From: an uncultured Lachnospiraceae bacterium
GTDB lineage: Bacteria; Bacillota; Clostridia; Lachnospirales; Lachnospiraceae
Length of the DNA: 64,000 nt
Direction of reading: 5' to 3'
NCBI GenBank assembly: GCA_900317585.1
Contig: ONHG01000008.1
Location: forward strand, 1-64,000
Numbering within the stretch: the stretch's first letter is position 1; every line of letters starts with the position of its first letter. The notes beneath the pieces are model-generated. The model searched no databases and was not told the DNA's origin. It saw nothing but the letters and a program-made list of their open reading frames with translations. Positions 54,544 through 63,700 of this stretch are shown here, piece after piece. Both the position numbers and the translations under genes were made by a program.

Positions 54544-54572
54544 TTGCATTTAACTGCAAATCGTATTATAAT
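54544..54572 (+). promoter_or_regulatory. Promoter of the DUF1858 gene
   Basis: TTGCAT (54544-54549), a 17-nt spacer and TATAAT (54567-54572), 34 nt before the start codon. Confidence 0.7.
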
Positions 54573-54606
54573 AGGCACATTAAAAGACTAATAGGAGGAA
54601 ACAATA

Positions 54607-54816
54607 ATGGCTAGAGTTACCAAGGACACTATGATTGGCGATCTTCTTCAGATTGACCAGAACGTGGCACCATTACTTTTAAATATCGGCATGCACTGTC
54701 TTGGATGCCCATCATCACAGATGGAGACAATCGAAGAGGCTGCCATGGTTCACGGACTTGACCCTGATGATCTTGTTGTTGAAATCAACACATTCATCGA
54801 TCACGATTTGGGTTAA
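54607..54816 (+). CDS. DUF1858 small redox-like protein, 69 aa
   Basis: The protein starts at an ATG with GGAGG 8 nt upstream. MARVTKDTMIGDLLQIDQNV, APLLLNIGMHCLGCPSSQME and TIEEAAMVHGLDPDDLVVEI match DUF1858, which carries a CxxC disulphide (CLGC, residues 37-40) and is often found with hybrid cluster or redox proteins. Here it is alone, divergent from flagellin, with its own promoter and terminator. The role is unknown; thiol redox or metal sensing is plausible. Confidence 0.92.
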   Translation: MARVTKDTMIGDLLQIDQNVAPLLLNIGMHCLGCPSSQMETIEEAAMVHGLDPDDLVVEINTFIDHDLG

Positions 54817-54826
54817 TTTATCACAC

Positions 54827-54858
54827 AAAAACGGCTTGCGCATGTGCAGGCCGTTTTT
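54827..54858 (+). terminator. Terminator after the DUF1858 gene
   Basis: AAAAACGGC and GCCGTTTTTT form a stem, with inner TGC/GCA pairing, and a T-run follows. Confidence 0.85.
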
Positions 54859-54882
54859 TATAGCTATTAATTAAATTAAATT

Positions 54883-55623
54883 TTAAAGTGCCTCTAATAC
54901 CTTAAGCGCATTCTCCTTCAAAATCACATTGCCATGCTCCTTGAAAAAAGCCTCGGCAGCCTGTGTATAATTCCTCTGATATGCGTATTCTGACACTATG
55001 TTACATACCTTGTTGAACTCCTGCGGAGTGTGCTCTCCCTTGTGGGCGACAAGATAATATTTATTTTCTGAAGCATTCTTGTACAAATCATTTCTGCCCT
55101 TGTAAAAGCCTGAAAGCACATGTGCCATTCTGCAGACCTCTTCAAATCTGCCAAATTCAAACATCTTTACTATATCTGTCTGCTCACTGACTTTTGCAGT
55201 TGCAGTGTCATTCTGCTCCTCTTTTGCTTCATCCTCAGCCTCTTTCTTAAGCCTCTCAAACAAATCCAGAATATCATCTGCACCCTTTATAACAGGCGCC
55301 TTCTTCGCATCCGGTATTGCATCAAAATCTTCATCCGACTCCGAAAACCTGGAAAATCTTGTATCCAGCTCTTCAGGATATTCAACCTTTGTGATAATAA
55401 GGACTATAGATTCTGACGGCAGCGGAATCGCCTCCACCATCAACGGAATATCGTTTGTCTCAAAGCCAAATTCATCATTTGCCTGTTCTATCATATCTCT
55501 GAAAAGATTTTTTGCTTTATCTGAACCATAAGCCAGTTCGCTTAATTTAATATGTCTGTCCGCCAAATCCTCACTGGTCAGCGTACAGCGAATCTGATTA
55601 TCATTTACTTTCTCGATTTTCAT
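54883..55623 (-). CDS. mecA: Adaptor protein MecA
   Basis: The 246-residue protein has the MecA N-terminal domain (MKIEKVNDNQIRCTLTSEDL, LFRDMIEQANDEFGFETNDI, PLMVEAIPLPSESIVLIITK), an acidic linker (residues 95-145), and a C-terminal domain with FGRFEEVCRMAHVLSGFYKG and KYYLVAHKGEHTPQEFNKVC. MecA delivers substrates to ClpC. It is transcribed from its own promoter, divergent from the kinase gene. Confidence 0.93.
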   Translation of the reverse strand: MKIEKVNDNQIRCTLTSEDLADRHIKLSELAYGSDKAKNLFRDMIEQANDEFGFETNDIPLMVEAIPLPSESIVLIITKVEYPEELDTRFSRFSESDEDFDAIPDAKKAPVIKGADDILDLFERLKKEAEDEAKEEQNDTATAKVSEQTDIVKMFEFGRFEEVCRMAHVLSGFYKGRNDLYKNASENKYYLVAHKGEHTPQEFNKVCNIVSEYAYQRNYTQAAEAFFKEHGNVILKENALKVLEAL

Positions 55624-55668
55624 TCAAATCATATCCTTCTCTGAAAATTTTCTATAATTTGCAAAACT

Positions 55669-55697
55669 ATTATAATAAACAGTCGTCATAATGTAAA
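55669..55697 (-). promoter_or_regulatory. mecA promoter
   Basis: On the minus strand TTTACA (55697-55692), a 17-nt spacer and TATAAT (55674-55669). Confidence 0.7.
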
Positions 55698-55731
55698 GCA
55701 TACAGGCTATTAAAAAAAAATAAAAAAGTTG

Positions 55732-55760
55732 TTGCAAAATTGTTACAGGTATGATATAAG
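55732..55760 (+). promoter_or_regulatory. Promoter of the kinase-ATPase gene
   Basis: TTGCAA (55732-55737), a 17-nt spacer and TATAAG (55755-55760), about 38 nt before the start codon. Confidence 0.65.
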
Positions 55761-55797
55761 TTAACCATGAGATGTGCGCCCGACCCCAAAGGAGCGT

Positions 55798-57162
55798 ATG
55801 AATTTTAACAAACAACTTTTGTTTGGCAAGTATGAGCTCATAAAGAGCTTGGGTACCGGAAGCTCCGGTAGTGTTACACTTGTCAGACACGTATCTATGG
55901 ATCAGGACAGAGCTTTAAAAACTATCCCTAAAGACTCAGCTTTCTCCTCATCCGCTTTATCAGAGGCAAGACTTCTTAAATCTCTCGACCATCCGTCTGT
56001 GCCACATATTTATGATTTCGAGGAAGACGAATCATTTTATTATATTGTGGAGGAATATATTGACGGCGAGACTTTAGATGCATTTTTGCTTCATCAACAG
56101 TTAATTTCCCCAGGTTTATTTTTTAATATTTGTGAGCAGCTATGTGATGTATTTATATATCTTCACTCACAGACACCGGTTCCTGTAATATACAGGGATC
56201 TTAAACCGGAACATATTATAGTATGCCATAATCAGCTTAAATTAATTGATTTTGGAGTATCATCATATGTTTCCAATACAGGAAATAACTTCAATCACTA
56301 TGGGAATATAGATTTTTCTGCACCGGAAAGCTTTACTGACGATACAATTACAACGGCGGCAGATATTTACAGCCTTGGTCAGCTTCTGCAACATATTCTG
56401 ACCTTTACCCCCAATAATTTTTCCCATAAGTTCCAACATATTATCCAAAAAGCAACATCATCTGATGTGCCCCTGCGCTACTCCACTGTTGCCGGGCTAT
56501 ATCAGGACTTAAAAAAAATAAAAGAAACCATTGGTCAGCCACATCTCATACACAAAATAGCAGTTTTAGGCAGTAACAGAGGCTGCGGTACCACACATGT
56601 GGCCATATCGCTGGCTTGTGAGCTGAATTTTCTTGGTTATCGCGGAATATATATTGATTGTGTCCATGACGGCATCCTCTGCGGTAACCGCGACGAACTA
56701 AATATTTTTAATCAAAAAAACGGATATTATTATTACAGAAGCTTTCAGGGCATACCCGACTACTCGGAGGGTATACAATTTGATGTCCCGGACGATGCTA
56801 TTCTGATATATGATCTTGGCACTGATGTGTGCAACGAGAAAATCTATGATATGGATCTCGTACTATACGTATGCAGCGGCGGGTTCTGGCATCTGAATGA
56901 TATATTTAAAAATCATTCATTCCTTCAAAAAACAACAGCTACCCTTAAGGTGATATGTAATATGTGCAGCAAAAAAGAAGCCTCAGCTATTGCATCACTT
57001 CTTAACTGCAGTGTTTATCATTTTCCTTTTGACAGTGATTTATTTAAAAACACCTCTCAGAAGGAGGCACTAACATTAAAACTGCTTAAACTAAAAGGAG
57101 GAGCTTCGCCATCAGATATATTAAAAGGGTATTTAAAAAATTCCATACTTCACCACAGGTAA
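55798..57162 (+). CDS. Ser/Thr protein kinase fused to a MinD/CpaE-like domain
   Basis: The start is the ATG at 55798, after AAAGGAG; a GTG at 55774 has no ribosome site. The 454-residue protein has a Hanks kinase domain (residues about 12-240): Gly loop LGTGSSGSV, Lys41 in RALKTIP, Glu in SEARLL, the catalytic loop IYRDLKPEHI with Asp134, and DFG at 151-153, then SAPES. The metal-binding Asn of the catalytic loop is His139. From 250 a MinD/CpaE-like domain follows: IAVLGSNRGCGTTHVAISLA, where the Walker Lys is Thr, and LIYDLGTDV. No transmembrane helix or PASTA domain is present. The fusion, near a Tad locus with an FHA protein and a TadZ-like protein, suggests phospho-control of pilus placement. 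This is inference. Confidence 0.88.
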   Translation: MNFNKQLLFGKYELIKSLGTGSSGSVTLVRHVSMDQDRALKTIPKDSAFSSSALSEARLLKSLDHPSVPHIYDFEEDESFYYIVEEYIDGETLDAFLLHQQLISPGLFFNICEQLCDVFIYLHSQTPVPVIYRDLKPEHIIVCHNQLKLIDFGVSSYVSNTGNNFNHYGNIDFSAPESFTDDTITTAADIYSLGQLLQHILTFTPNNFSHKFQHIIQKATSSDVPLRYSTVAGLYQDLKKIKETIGQPHLIHKIAVLGSNRGCGTTHVAISLACELNFLGYRGIYIDCVHDGILCGNRDELNIFNQKNGYYYYRSFQGIPDYSEGIQFDVPDDAILIYDLGTDVCNEKIYDMDLVLYVCSGGFWHLNDIFKNHSFLQKTTATLKVICNMCSKKEASAIASLLNCSVYHFPFDSDLFKNTSQKEALTLKLLKLKGGASPSDILKGYLKNSILHHR

Positions 57163-57713
57163 TTGGGGTCTGTGGCATTGAACACAATGTAGGCACCACT
57201 CATATATGCCTGGCTCTCTGTAATTATATGAGAAACAGATACAAATATAGAACCGCTTACGTTGAACTAAATGGTACGCATGAGATCTGCGCACTGGCAC
57301 CGTGTAACGACAAAGAAGTATTTACATATAAAAATGTGGACTTTTATCCTCACGCAATCATTCCCACACTTACAAAGGTTCTAAATATGAACTACGATCG
57401 CGTGATAGTTGATTTCGGCATAATAAACATAAATACCTTAAAGGAATTTATGCGGTGTGATGTAAAGCTTTCAGTGTGTACACACAGCAAATGGAATACC
57501 GGCACCTTAAGCGATACGCTGAATTTCTTTGAATCAAATAAAATAACAAATTCAAAAGGGCCTAAGCTATTGTTCAATCTCGTGGAAAAGGAAAAAACAA
57601 TACCAAACCATAATATTAAATACCAAACGGCAGGCTTTCCTTATTTAGAGGATCCGTTCCTCATTAACAGCAGCCTTTTTGGCACTCTGGACAAGATATC
57701 AGAAAGGAATTAA
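57111..57713 (+). CDS. Second MinD/CpaE-like domain protein in the -1 frame
   Basis: The frame is clearly coding from before 57170: PQVIGVCGIEHNVGTTHICL, with the same GxxxxVGTTH box as the kinase fusion, then TAYVELNGTHEICALA, YDRVIVDFGIININTLKEFM and SVCTHSKWNTGTL. It ends at the TAA at 57711-57713. The first ATG (57228) falls after the nucleotide-binding loop, so it cannot be the natural start. GGAGG at 57097-57101 is followed 9 nt later by ATC (57111) in this frame. Alternatively ribosomes may slip -1 at T-TTA-AAA (57132-57138) at the end of the kinase gene and make one long protein. The start I give is therefore provisional. The domain resembles TadZ/CpaE but lacks the Walker lysine. Confidence 0.7.
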   Translation: MRYIKRVFKKFHTSPQVIGVCGIEHNVGTTHICLALCNYMRNRYKYRTAYVELNGTHEICALAPCNDKEVFTYKNVDFYPHAIIPTLTKVLNMNYDRVIVDFGIININTLKEFMRCDVKLSVCTHSKWNTGTLSDTLNFFESNKITNSKGPKLLFNLVEKEKTIPNHNIKYQTAGFPYLEDPFLINSSLFGTLDKISERN

Positions 57714-58115
57714 TATATCACGATGAAATATGACGTCTTAAACCAGTTGTTTATTGATTTTATGTCAGAGGGATTTAGTGGATTTGTACTTATAATCCCG
57801 GCCATTTAACCTTGTATTTTTCAGATTATCGGGAGGTGTTTATTTAAGAAAATAGTTTTATTATTGATATTTTGCAGAAACTTATAAATTAGTGAATTAA
57901 ATTGGGTCAGAGGGAAGCGTATTCATATACTTTAAGGAATTGATGTCAGCTTTACGAATAATTTTATCCCTCTCCCATAGACAAATGCTACAATTAAAAC
58001 ATTATTAAAAGACATATTTAAAAAGAAGATTTATGTGCGCGGATATATTATTTACATCCGCGCCATAAATCATATTATGATTTTCTTAAATTATTACAAA
58101 CTTATTGCATATTGT
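57714..58115. other. Gene-poor stretch downstream of the ATPase genes
   Basis: About 400 nt with no convincing gene. A 28-codon plus-strand ORF starts at 57723 (MKYDVLNQLFIDFMSEGFSG), and another open frame near 57810-57845 reads LYFSDYREVFI before a stop; both could be remnants. A GC-rich hairpin lies at 58032-58069. Confidence 0.35.
58032..58069. terminator. Hairpin between the ATPase genes and the GH18 gene
   Basis: TTATG-T-GCGCGGAT pairs with ATCCGCGC-CATAA around an 11-nt loop. No strong T-run follows on the plus strand, so it may be a weak terminator or an RNA structure. Confidence 0.45.
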
Positions 58116-58144
58116 TTGAATATGGATTACCACAATGGTATAAT
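58116..58144 (+). promoter_or_regulatory. Promoter of the GH18 gene
   Basis: TTGAAT (58116-58121), a 17-nt spacer and TATAAT (58139-58144), 40 nt before the start codon. Confidence 0.7.
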
Positions 58145-58183
58145 TAATGTAATGTAATTATAATTAAGAAAGGATTTCCACAC

Positions 58184-59917
58184 ATGAAAAAAAAGATTTT
58201 ACCGGCAGCCATTATTGTCGGATTGATTATTCTTATTCTAGGAATTATTGGAATTTCGTCACTTATAAGGAAATATACGCCTACAAAGGAAACAGAGGAT
58301 TTAAATAAGTATTTTAATATTTCATCTGAAGATGAATCAGCACTTATTGTTGATAACACAGTCTCTGATTCGAAGGCTAAACTAATAGATGGTAAAATAT
58401 ACGTGGATTACAATTTCGTTCACGATTCATTAAATTCACGCTTTTACTGGGATGCAAACGAAAACGTATTACTTTATACTACAGCAGCAGATATTGTTTC
58501 TGCCGCCGCTGACAGCAGTACTTACACTGTGACAAAGCAGGCCAATGACTTTGGTTATCCTATTGTAAAGGCTACATCGTCATCAGCTCTCATTGCGCTT
58601 GACTATGTAAAGCAGTTCTCAAATATAACCTACAAATCATATGACAAGCCTTCCCGCACTGTTATTACGACAAGCTGGGGAAAGATTGAAACTGCATCCA
58701 CAGCTAAATCCACACAGCTACGTGTGAAGGGTGGCATTAAAAGTCCTATCCTTAAACAGGTTAAAAAGGGCGAATCGCTGACCATATTGGAAAAAGGCAC
58801 AAAATGGGATAAGGCTGCCTCCAAGGATGGCATAGTTGGCTATATAAAGGCGAGCACTTTATCAGATATCAAAACCACCGAGCTCAAAAACAATGATTAT
58901 ACAGAGGAAGCCTTCACCCATATAAAGAAGGACAAGGATATATGTCTTGCATGGCATCAGATAACCAACAAATCGTCCAATTCAAAGGTAGCTAATGTCA
59001 TATCATCCACCAAGGGTGTCAATGTCATGTCACCTACATGGTTTTATCTGAATGACAACAATGGAGGTCTCGCAGATCTGGCAAGCAAGGATTACGTAAA
59101 TTACTGTCATTCACAGGGCATTGAGGTATGGGGCCTTTTCAGCAATCTTGAGAATAAAAATGTTGATGCTGCATCTGTACTCACACACACATCTACCAGA
59201 ACCACTCTCATCAATCAGATTATGTCTGCCGCATTCAACTATGAGCTTGATGGAGTAAATATTGATTTTGAAAATATCACTAAGGAGGCCTACGGTGATT
59301 CGTATATTGAATTTATCAGAGAGCTTGCTATTAAATGCCATAACAACGGAATCTCACTTTCTGTCGATGTGACTGTTCCTGCAAGCTACAACAAGTTCTT
59401 TAACAGGGCTGATATGGCTAATTTTGCAGACTACGTAATCATCATGGGCTACGACGAGCATTATAACGGCTCTGACGCTGGCTCTGTTGCCTCTCTTCCA
59501 TGGGTTACAACAGGATTAAATGACACCCTGAAAGAGGTGCCGGCTGACCAGGTTATCCTTGGAATGCCACTGTACACAAGGATTTGGGAGCTGACTCCAA
59601 AGGATGCTGATAATCCTGTTACAGATACCGCTGACCAATCACAGTACAATATAACCTCATCTGTATATGGCATGGACGCGGCTGCTGCACAGGTGAGTGG
59701 CAATAATGCCACAGCATCACCGGATGAGGAAACCGGACAAAACTACGCTGAGTGGAATGCCAACAATAAGCTCTACAAGGTTTGGCTTGAGGATAATACT
59801 TCTCTGGAAAAGCGCCTTGAACTCGTTGACAAAAATAAACTTGCCGGCGCTGCCTTCTGGAAGCTTGGATTTGAAAACTCATCTATATGGGACATTGTAA
59901 TCAAATATCTTGATTAA
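58184..59917 (+). CDS. Membrane-anchored glycoside hydrolase family 18 protein with SH3 domain
   Basis: The 577-residue protein starts at an ATG after AAAGGA. An N-terminal membrane anchor (residues 6-28, ILPAAIIVGLIILILGIIGI) is followed by a copper-amine-oxidase-N-like stalk domain (KLIDGKIYVDYNFVHDSLNS, FYWDANENVLLYTT), an SH3 domain (residues about 168-220, TQLRVKGGIKSPILKQVKKG) and a GH18 barrel from about 240. The catalytic motif is LDGVNIDFENITKEAYGDSY near 350, with the acid Glu, in the DGxxxDxE pattern. NAVMSPTWFYL-like strands and MGYDEHYNGSDAGSVASLPW fit YaaH/SleL-type enzymes that act on peptidoglycan or spore cortex. The next gene is a CwlD-type amidase. Confidence 0.9.
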   Translation: MKKKILPAAIIVGLIILILGIIGISSLIRKYTPTKETEDLNKYFNISSEDESALIVDNTVSDSKAKLIDGKIYVDYNFVHDSLNSRFYWDANENVLLYTTAADIVSAAADSSTYTVTKQANDFGYPIVKATSSSALIALDYVKQFSNITYKSYDKPSRTVITTSWGKIETASTAKSTQLRVKGGIKSPILKQVKKGESLTILEKGTKWDKAASKDGIVGYIKASTLSDIKTTELKNNDYTEEAFTHIKKDKDICLAWHQITNKSSNSKVANVISSTKGVNVMSPTWFYLNDNNGGLADLASKDYVNYCHSQGIEVWGLFSNLENKNVDAASVLTHTSTRTTLINQIMSAAFNYELDGVNIDFENITKEAYGDSYIEFIRELAIKCHNNGISLSVDVTVPASYNKFFNRADMANFADYVIIMGYDEHYNGSDAGSVASLPWVTTGLNDTLKEVPADQVILGMPLYTRIWELTPKDADNPVTDTADQSQYNITSSVYGMDAAAAQVSGNNATASPDEETGQNYAEWNANNKLYKVWLEDNTSLEKRLELVDKNKLAGAAFWKLGFENSSIWDIVIKYLD

Positions 59918-59975
59918 TGCGGTTACCAAAATAATATGAATATCTGCATAATCTGCACATATAATTTACAAAAAC

Positions 59976-60010
59976 ACCCGATGCAATTAATTGATTTAAA
60001 TGTATCGGGT
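59976..60010 (+). terminator. Terminator-like hairpin after the GH18 gene
   Basis: ACCCGAT and ATCGGGT pair with a 21-nt AT-rich loop that can pair further; TTTATCTTT follows. It ends 17 nt before the next start. Confidence 0.55.
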
Positions 60011-60027
60011 TTATCTTTGGTTATTGT

Positions 60028-60750
60028 ATGGAATCATCTATTAATTTTTTTAGAAAAAATCGTTACTGTCTGATCCTTGCCCTGTTTATTTTATCTTTTT
60101 ATTCCGGAAGAAGCATCTGTGCTCTTGCCGAAAATCATGCTGTTACGGCTGATTCTCCAACTATTGTCATAGATGCCGGCCATGGTGGTATAGACCCGGG
60201 CAAAATCTCAGCATCCGGTATTGAGGAGAAGGATATTAATCTGAGTATAGCTCTGTACTTGAAGCAGTTGCTTGAAAATCACGGATATAATGTTGTCATG
60301 ACCAGAACAACCGACTGTGATCTGTCCTCAAAAAACTCTAAGCATCCCAAAACTGAGGATTTATCAAAAAGAACTGCTCTCATGTCACAAAACAATGTGG
60401 CTGCCAGTGTGAGCATTCATCAAAATAGCTTCGAGGATTCCTCTTCCTACGGTCCTCAGGTATTTTATTTTTATTCATCTGCGTCAGGTAAAGCCCTTGC
60501 CGGTTCTGTCCTTTCTGCTTTAAACGCTTCTCTTGGAATAAAGCAGCCCCGGCAAATCAAAGCTAATAAAGATTATTTCATATTAAAAAAATCCACATCC
60601 CCTTCTGTTATTGTGGAATGTGGATTTCTCAGTAATCCGGACGAAACACTGCTGCTTTCTGATAAAACATATCAAAAAAAGCTTGCTCAGGCTATATATA
60701 TCGGAATTACGGACTATCTTAATCAAGCATATCCGAAATATTTACAATAA
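60028..60750 (+). CDS. N-acetylmuramoyl-L-alanine amidase (Amidase_3, CwlD-like)
   Basis: The 240-residue secreted enzyme has a signal/anchor segment (CLILALFILSFYSGRSI, residues 14-30) and an Amidase_3 domain: TIVIDAGHGGIDPGKISASG near 45, GIEEKDINLSIALYLKQLL, SVSIHQNSFEDSSSYG near 128 and SVIVECGFLSNPDETLLLSD near 194, giving the zinc His/Glu/His and catalytic Glu. CwlD makes muramic-lactam in spore cortex, but vegetative amidases look similar. The ribosome site is weak. The last 32 nt overlap the convergent FliK-like gene. Confidence 0.9.
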   Translation: MESSINFFRKNRYCLILALFILSFYSGRSICALAENHAVTADSPTIVIDAGHGGIDPGKISASGIEEKDINLSIALYLKQLLENHGYNVVMTRTTDCDLSSKNSKHPKTEDLSKRTALMSQNNVAASVSIHQNSFEDSSSYGPQVFYFYSSASGKALAGSVLSALNASLGIKQPRQIKANKDYFILKKSTSPSVIVECGFLSNPDETLLLSDKTYQKKLAQAIYIGITDYLNQAYPKYLQ

Positions 60751-63700
60751 ACTGCTCTGCAATACTATAAAGACGGCTGGTTTGAACATTGTATGACTTG
60801 TTTTCATTTCCATCAAGTGCTTCATGCTCTGCAGTTTTTTTGCTGTTACCGCCTGTGATAAAATTCTCTGCTGAAATATCCTGCATACATACCACCCGCA
60901 AATCAGCCGGCTCATTTTCAGCATTTCCGATATTTTCGGCAAATGTTGAAATATTTTTTTCGAGTAACGCTCTTGTACTGTCCTCACTGGTTATAATTGT
61001 ACCGGATACTCCATTTTCCTTTGCCTCAAAGGTTGCGGCTATCCTACCCTTTAGGTTATCCTCCATGAATATATCGACAAAGCCTTTTTTATCCTCACCT
61101 CTTACTATTCGAAGATTTACTCCAGTCACACCGCCATCTGAAGTCTCAACCGGCACTATGTAGTTTTCCTGCTTTGCCATACCCGATGCTATCCTTAGCT
61201 GGCTGCAGAGCAGCTTCATTTGTCTGATATCTAAAGAACCTGTTTCTTTGTTCTCTATTATCATATTATCCATGACATGCGCCGCAGTCTCCGCCAGCTC
61301 CTCCTGCGCCTTTGCCAGCTCCTCCGGTGTCTTCACTGCCTCTGAAAATTGTTCAAGTGTGTCATCTAAAAGCTTTCTGATTACTGCATTGTCTCCCCTT
61401 TCCCAAAGCTTTTTTACAGCCTCGGAAGGGTTTTTTATGATTCTCGTTGCCGCCATAAGGTTTGATGCCGTAGTCTTGAAATCATACTTTTCCAAAAAGG
61501 CATATGCATTTTCCGGTGATGAAACTGCCTCCTTAAATTGCCTGATCTGTTCTTGTGCATAACGCTCTGGCAGTACCTTGTCCTCTTTTGCATCCCAAAC
61601 TGCCTGCTTCAGCTGCTCCGGTGTCATATCCAGCCATCTTTCATCCGTAGCAAAATCCATCTTTTCAGGTGATATTACATCCATTATATCTCTTATACAG
61701 TTTGTATTATACGCAGTCTCTATCTGGACATCTATATGAGTGCTCTTGCTTGTGCTGTCTACTCCCGAAAATTCATCGTCTATCTTATAATCCATCCGGT
61801 TTTTACCCTTTGTACGGACCGCTGTAAGAAGATTTTTCATGGTAATATCAGCTCCCTGATTTATGAGTGAGCCTATCACTGCACCATCTGACATTTCCAC
61901 CTGTGTTATCAACCGGTATATTCCGATGTAAGACTCACGTTCCTCATTGGTTATGCCATTTTGCTTTTCAAGTTTCCATAAAAATTCGCTGTATTTTTGT
62001 TCCTTTTCATCAGGATTTTCTGATTTTATCTGTCTGGCAGTATCGCTTATTTCCTGCATCGTCATTTTCAGGGGAGAGATGCCTTTTTTTATCATTTCCA
62101 CCGTTACCGCAGGCGTCATATCCTTAAATGCCCTCTGCACCTGTTCGTCTACGGCCTTTATGCGCAATATATTCTGCTCTGTAATATCTGTATTATTGTA
62201 CGCAAGTATTCTGACTGCCCTGCGATTTTCATCAATGGTATCCATTCCGATATCCTTAAGTATATCATCCACATTTTGAAATGCTTTGGATATGCTGTCG
62301 CCCATGTCTGCTCTCGGTGCTGTCATAAGCGTTTCATAGCCCTGCGATGCCTTCTCAAAGGACTGCTGCAGCTTCTGTCCGTCTGTATATATTTCATTTA
62401 CGGTTTTCTGATTGGAATCCGGCTGCAATACATATGCCGGCTGAAGCTTTAACTGTTCAAAAACCTCCGTGACATTTTCATATGCACTCACCCGCTCATC
62501 AGCCGCTTTTATGCTGTCATCCGAAAAAATTGCCCTGTAATATTTATTTTCCTGCTCCCTGAGCTGCTCAACAACTCTCTCTATCGGCTCTGTATCTATA
62601 GAAATTCCTTTCTTTAACAGAGATAAATTTGCCTCCGCCGTCATATATAGTCTGGCTTCCTCAAGCTTTCTCTGAGCTCTTATCATATCCGGTGAGCTGT
62701 TATAATGTTCATTATCTCGTGAATTGTCATTGTTGATATATTTTGTGCTGCCTGATTTATCAGACTGCGATTTCCTCGTTTCTATAGCTATCGCCAGATT
62801 CTCTATAGTGACAGGCTCTTTCTCTGTCTCTAGAGAAATCACATCCTCCGGTGTGGCCTCCTTTAAAACATTCTCCGCCTTAATAGCACAGTCTGTTACA
62901 AGTCCATCCCGTGACATTGTTGCATCAATTGCTTTTCCACCCAATGCAATAGCCTCTGCCACTGATTTTGCATAGAATGTATCATCAGTTTTTCCTGTAT
63001 TTAGAGCAATCCTGTCTATTTTATCCGCCAGCAATATATTTTCCGGTGTCACATCAAGCTGATTGTTCAAAAGCCATCTGCACTGATTAATATTTTCTTC
63101 ATTCTGCTCTATTTTGGCATCATTCAATATCTCATCTATCTGCGGTTTCAGATTCTCAAACTGTGCATCAGATATCTCATAATTTGTGTTCTGCTGCACT
63201 GCGGCCCCCTGCATGCTGCTGTAGGTTGCCTTGTATACATTTGAAATCGTAGGCTGCATAGCGTTTTTTACCATATATGCCTTTGTGTCCTGTGATATGT
63301 TTTCCAGTTGCTTTGCCTGCATAATGGCATTTTGACAATCACTTATATTTTCATCGGTTGCCGGTACATCATATGTCTTTAGCTGATTTGAAATCATCGT
63401 GGCTACCGCTGCATTACCTGTAATATCCGATATCTGCTCCTCACTCAGACTGTCACCGTAAATAGAAATGTCCACTCCGGCCTTTGCAAGCACTACTTTT
63501 ATTTTATCTGTCTCTGTGACTATCACATCATAGCCATCATCCTTTGCATAATTATAGTCATCCGTTGTTGTGGTATTTGCCACCACAACCATCTCATTAC
63601 GTCTGTTTTCTGTAGATTGGCTGCTCTCATCAATAATTCCTTCTGCTATATTTTTATCCTTTGAATCCTTCTTATTCTGTGGCTTTCCATATATAGTGTC

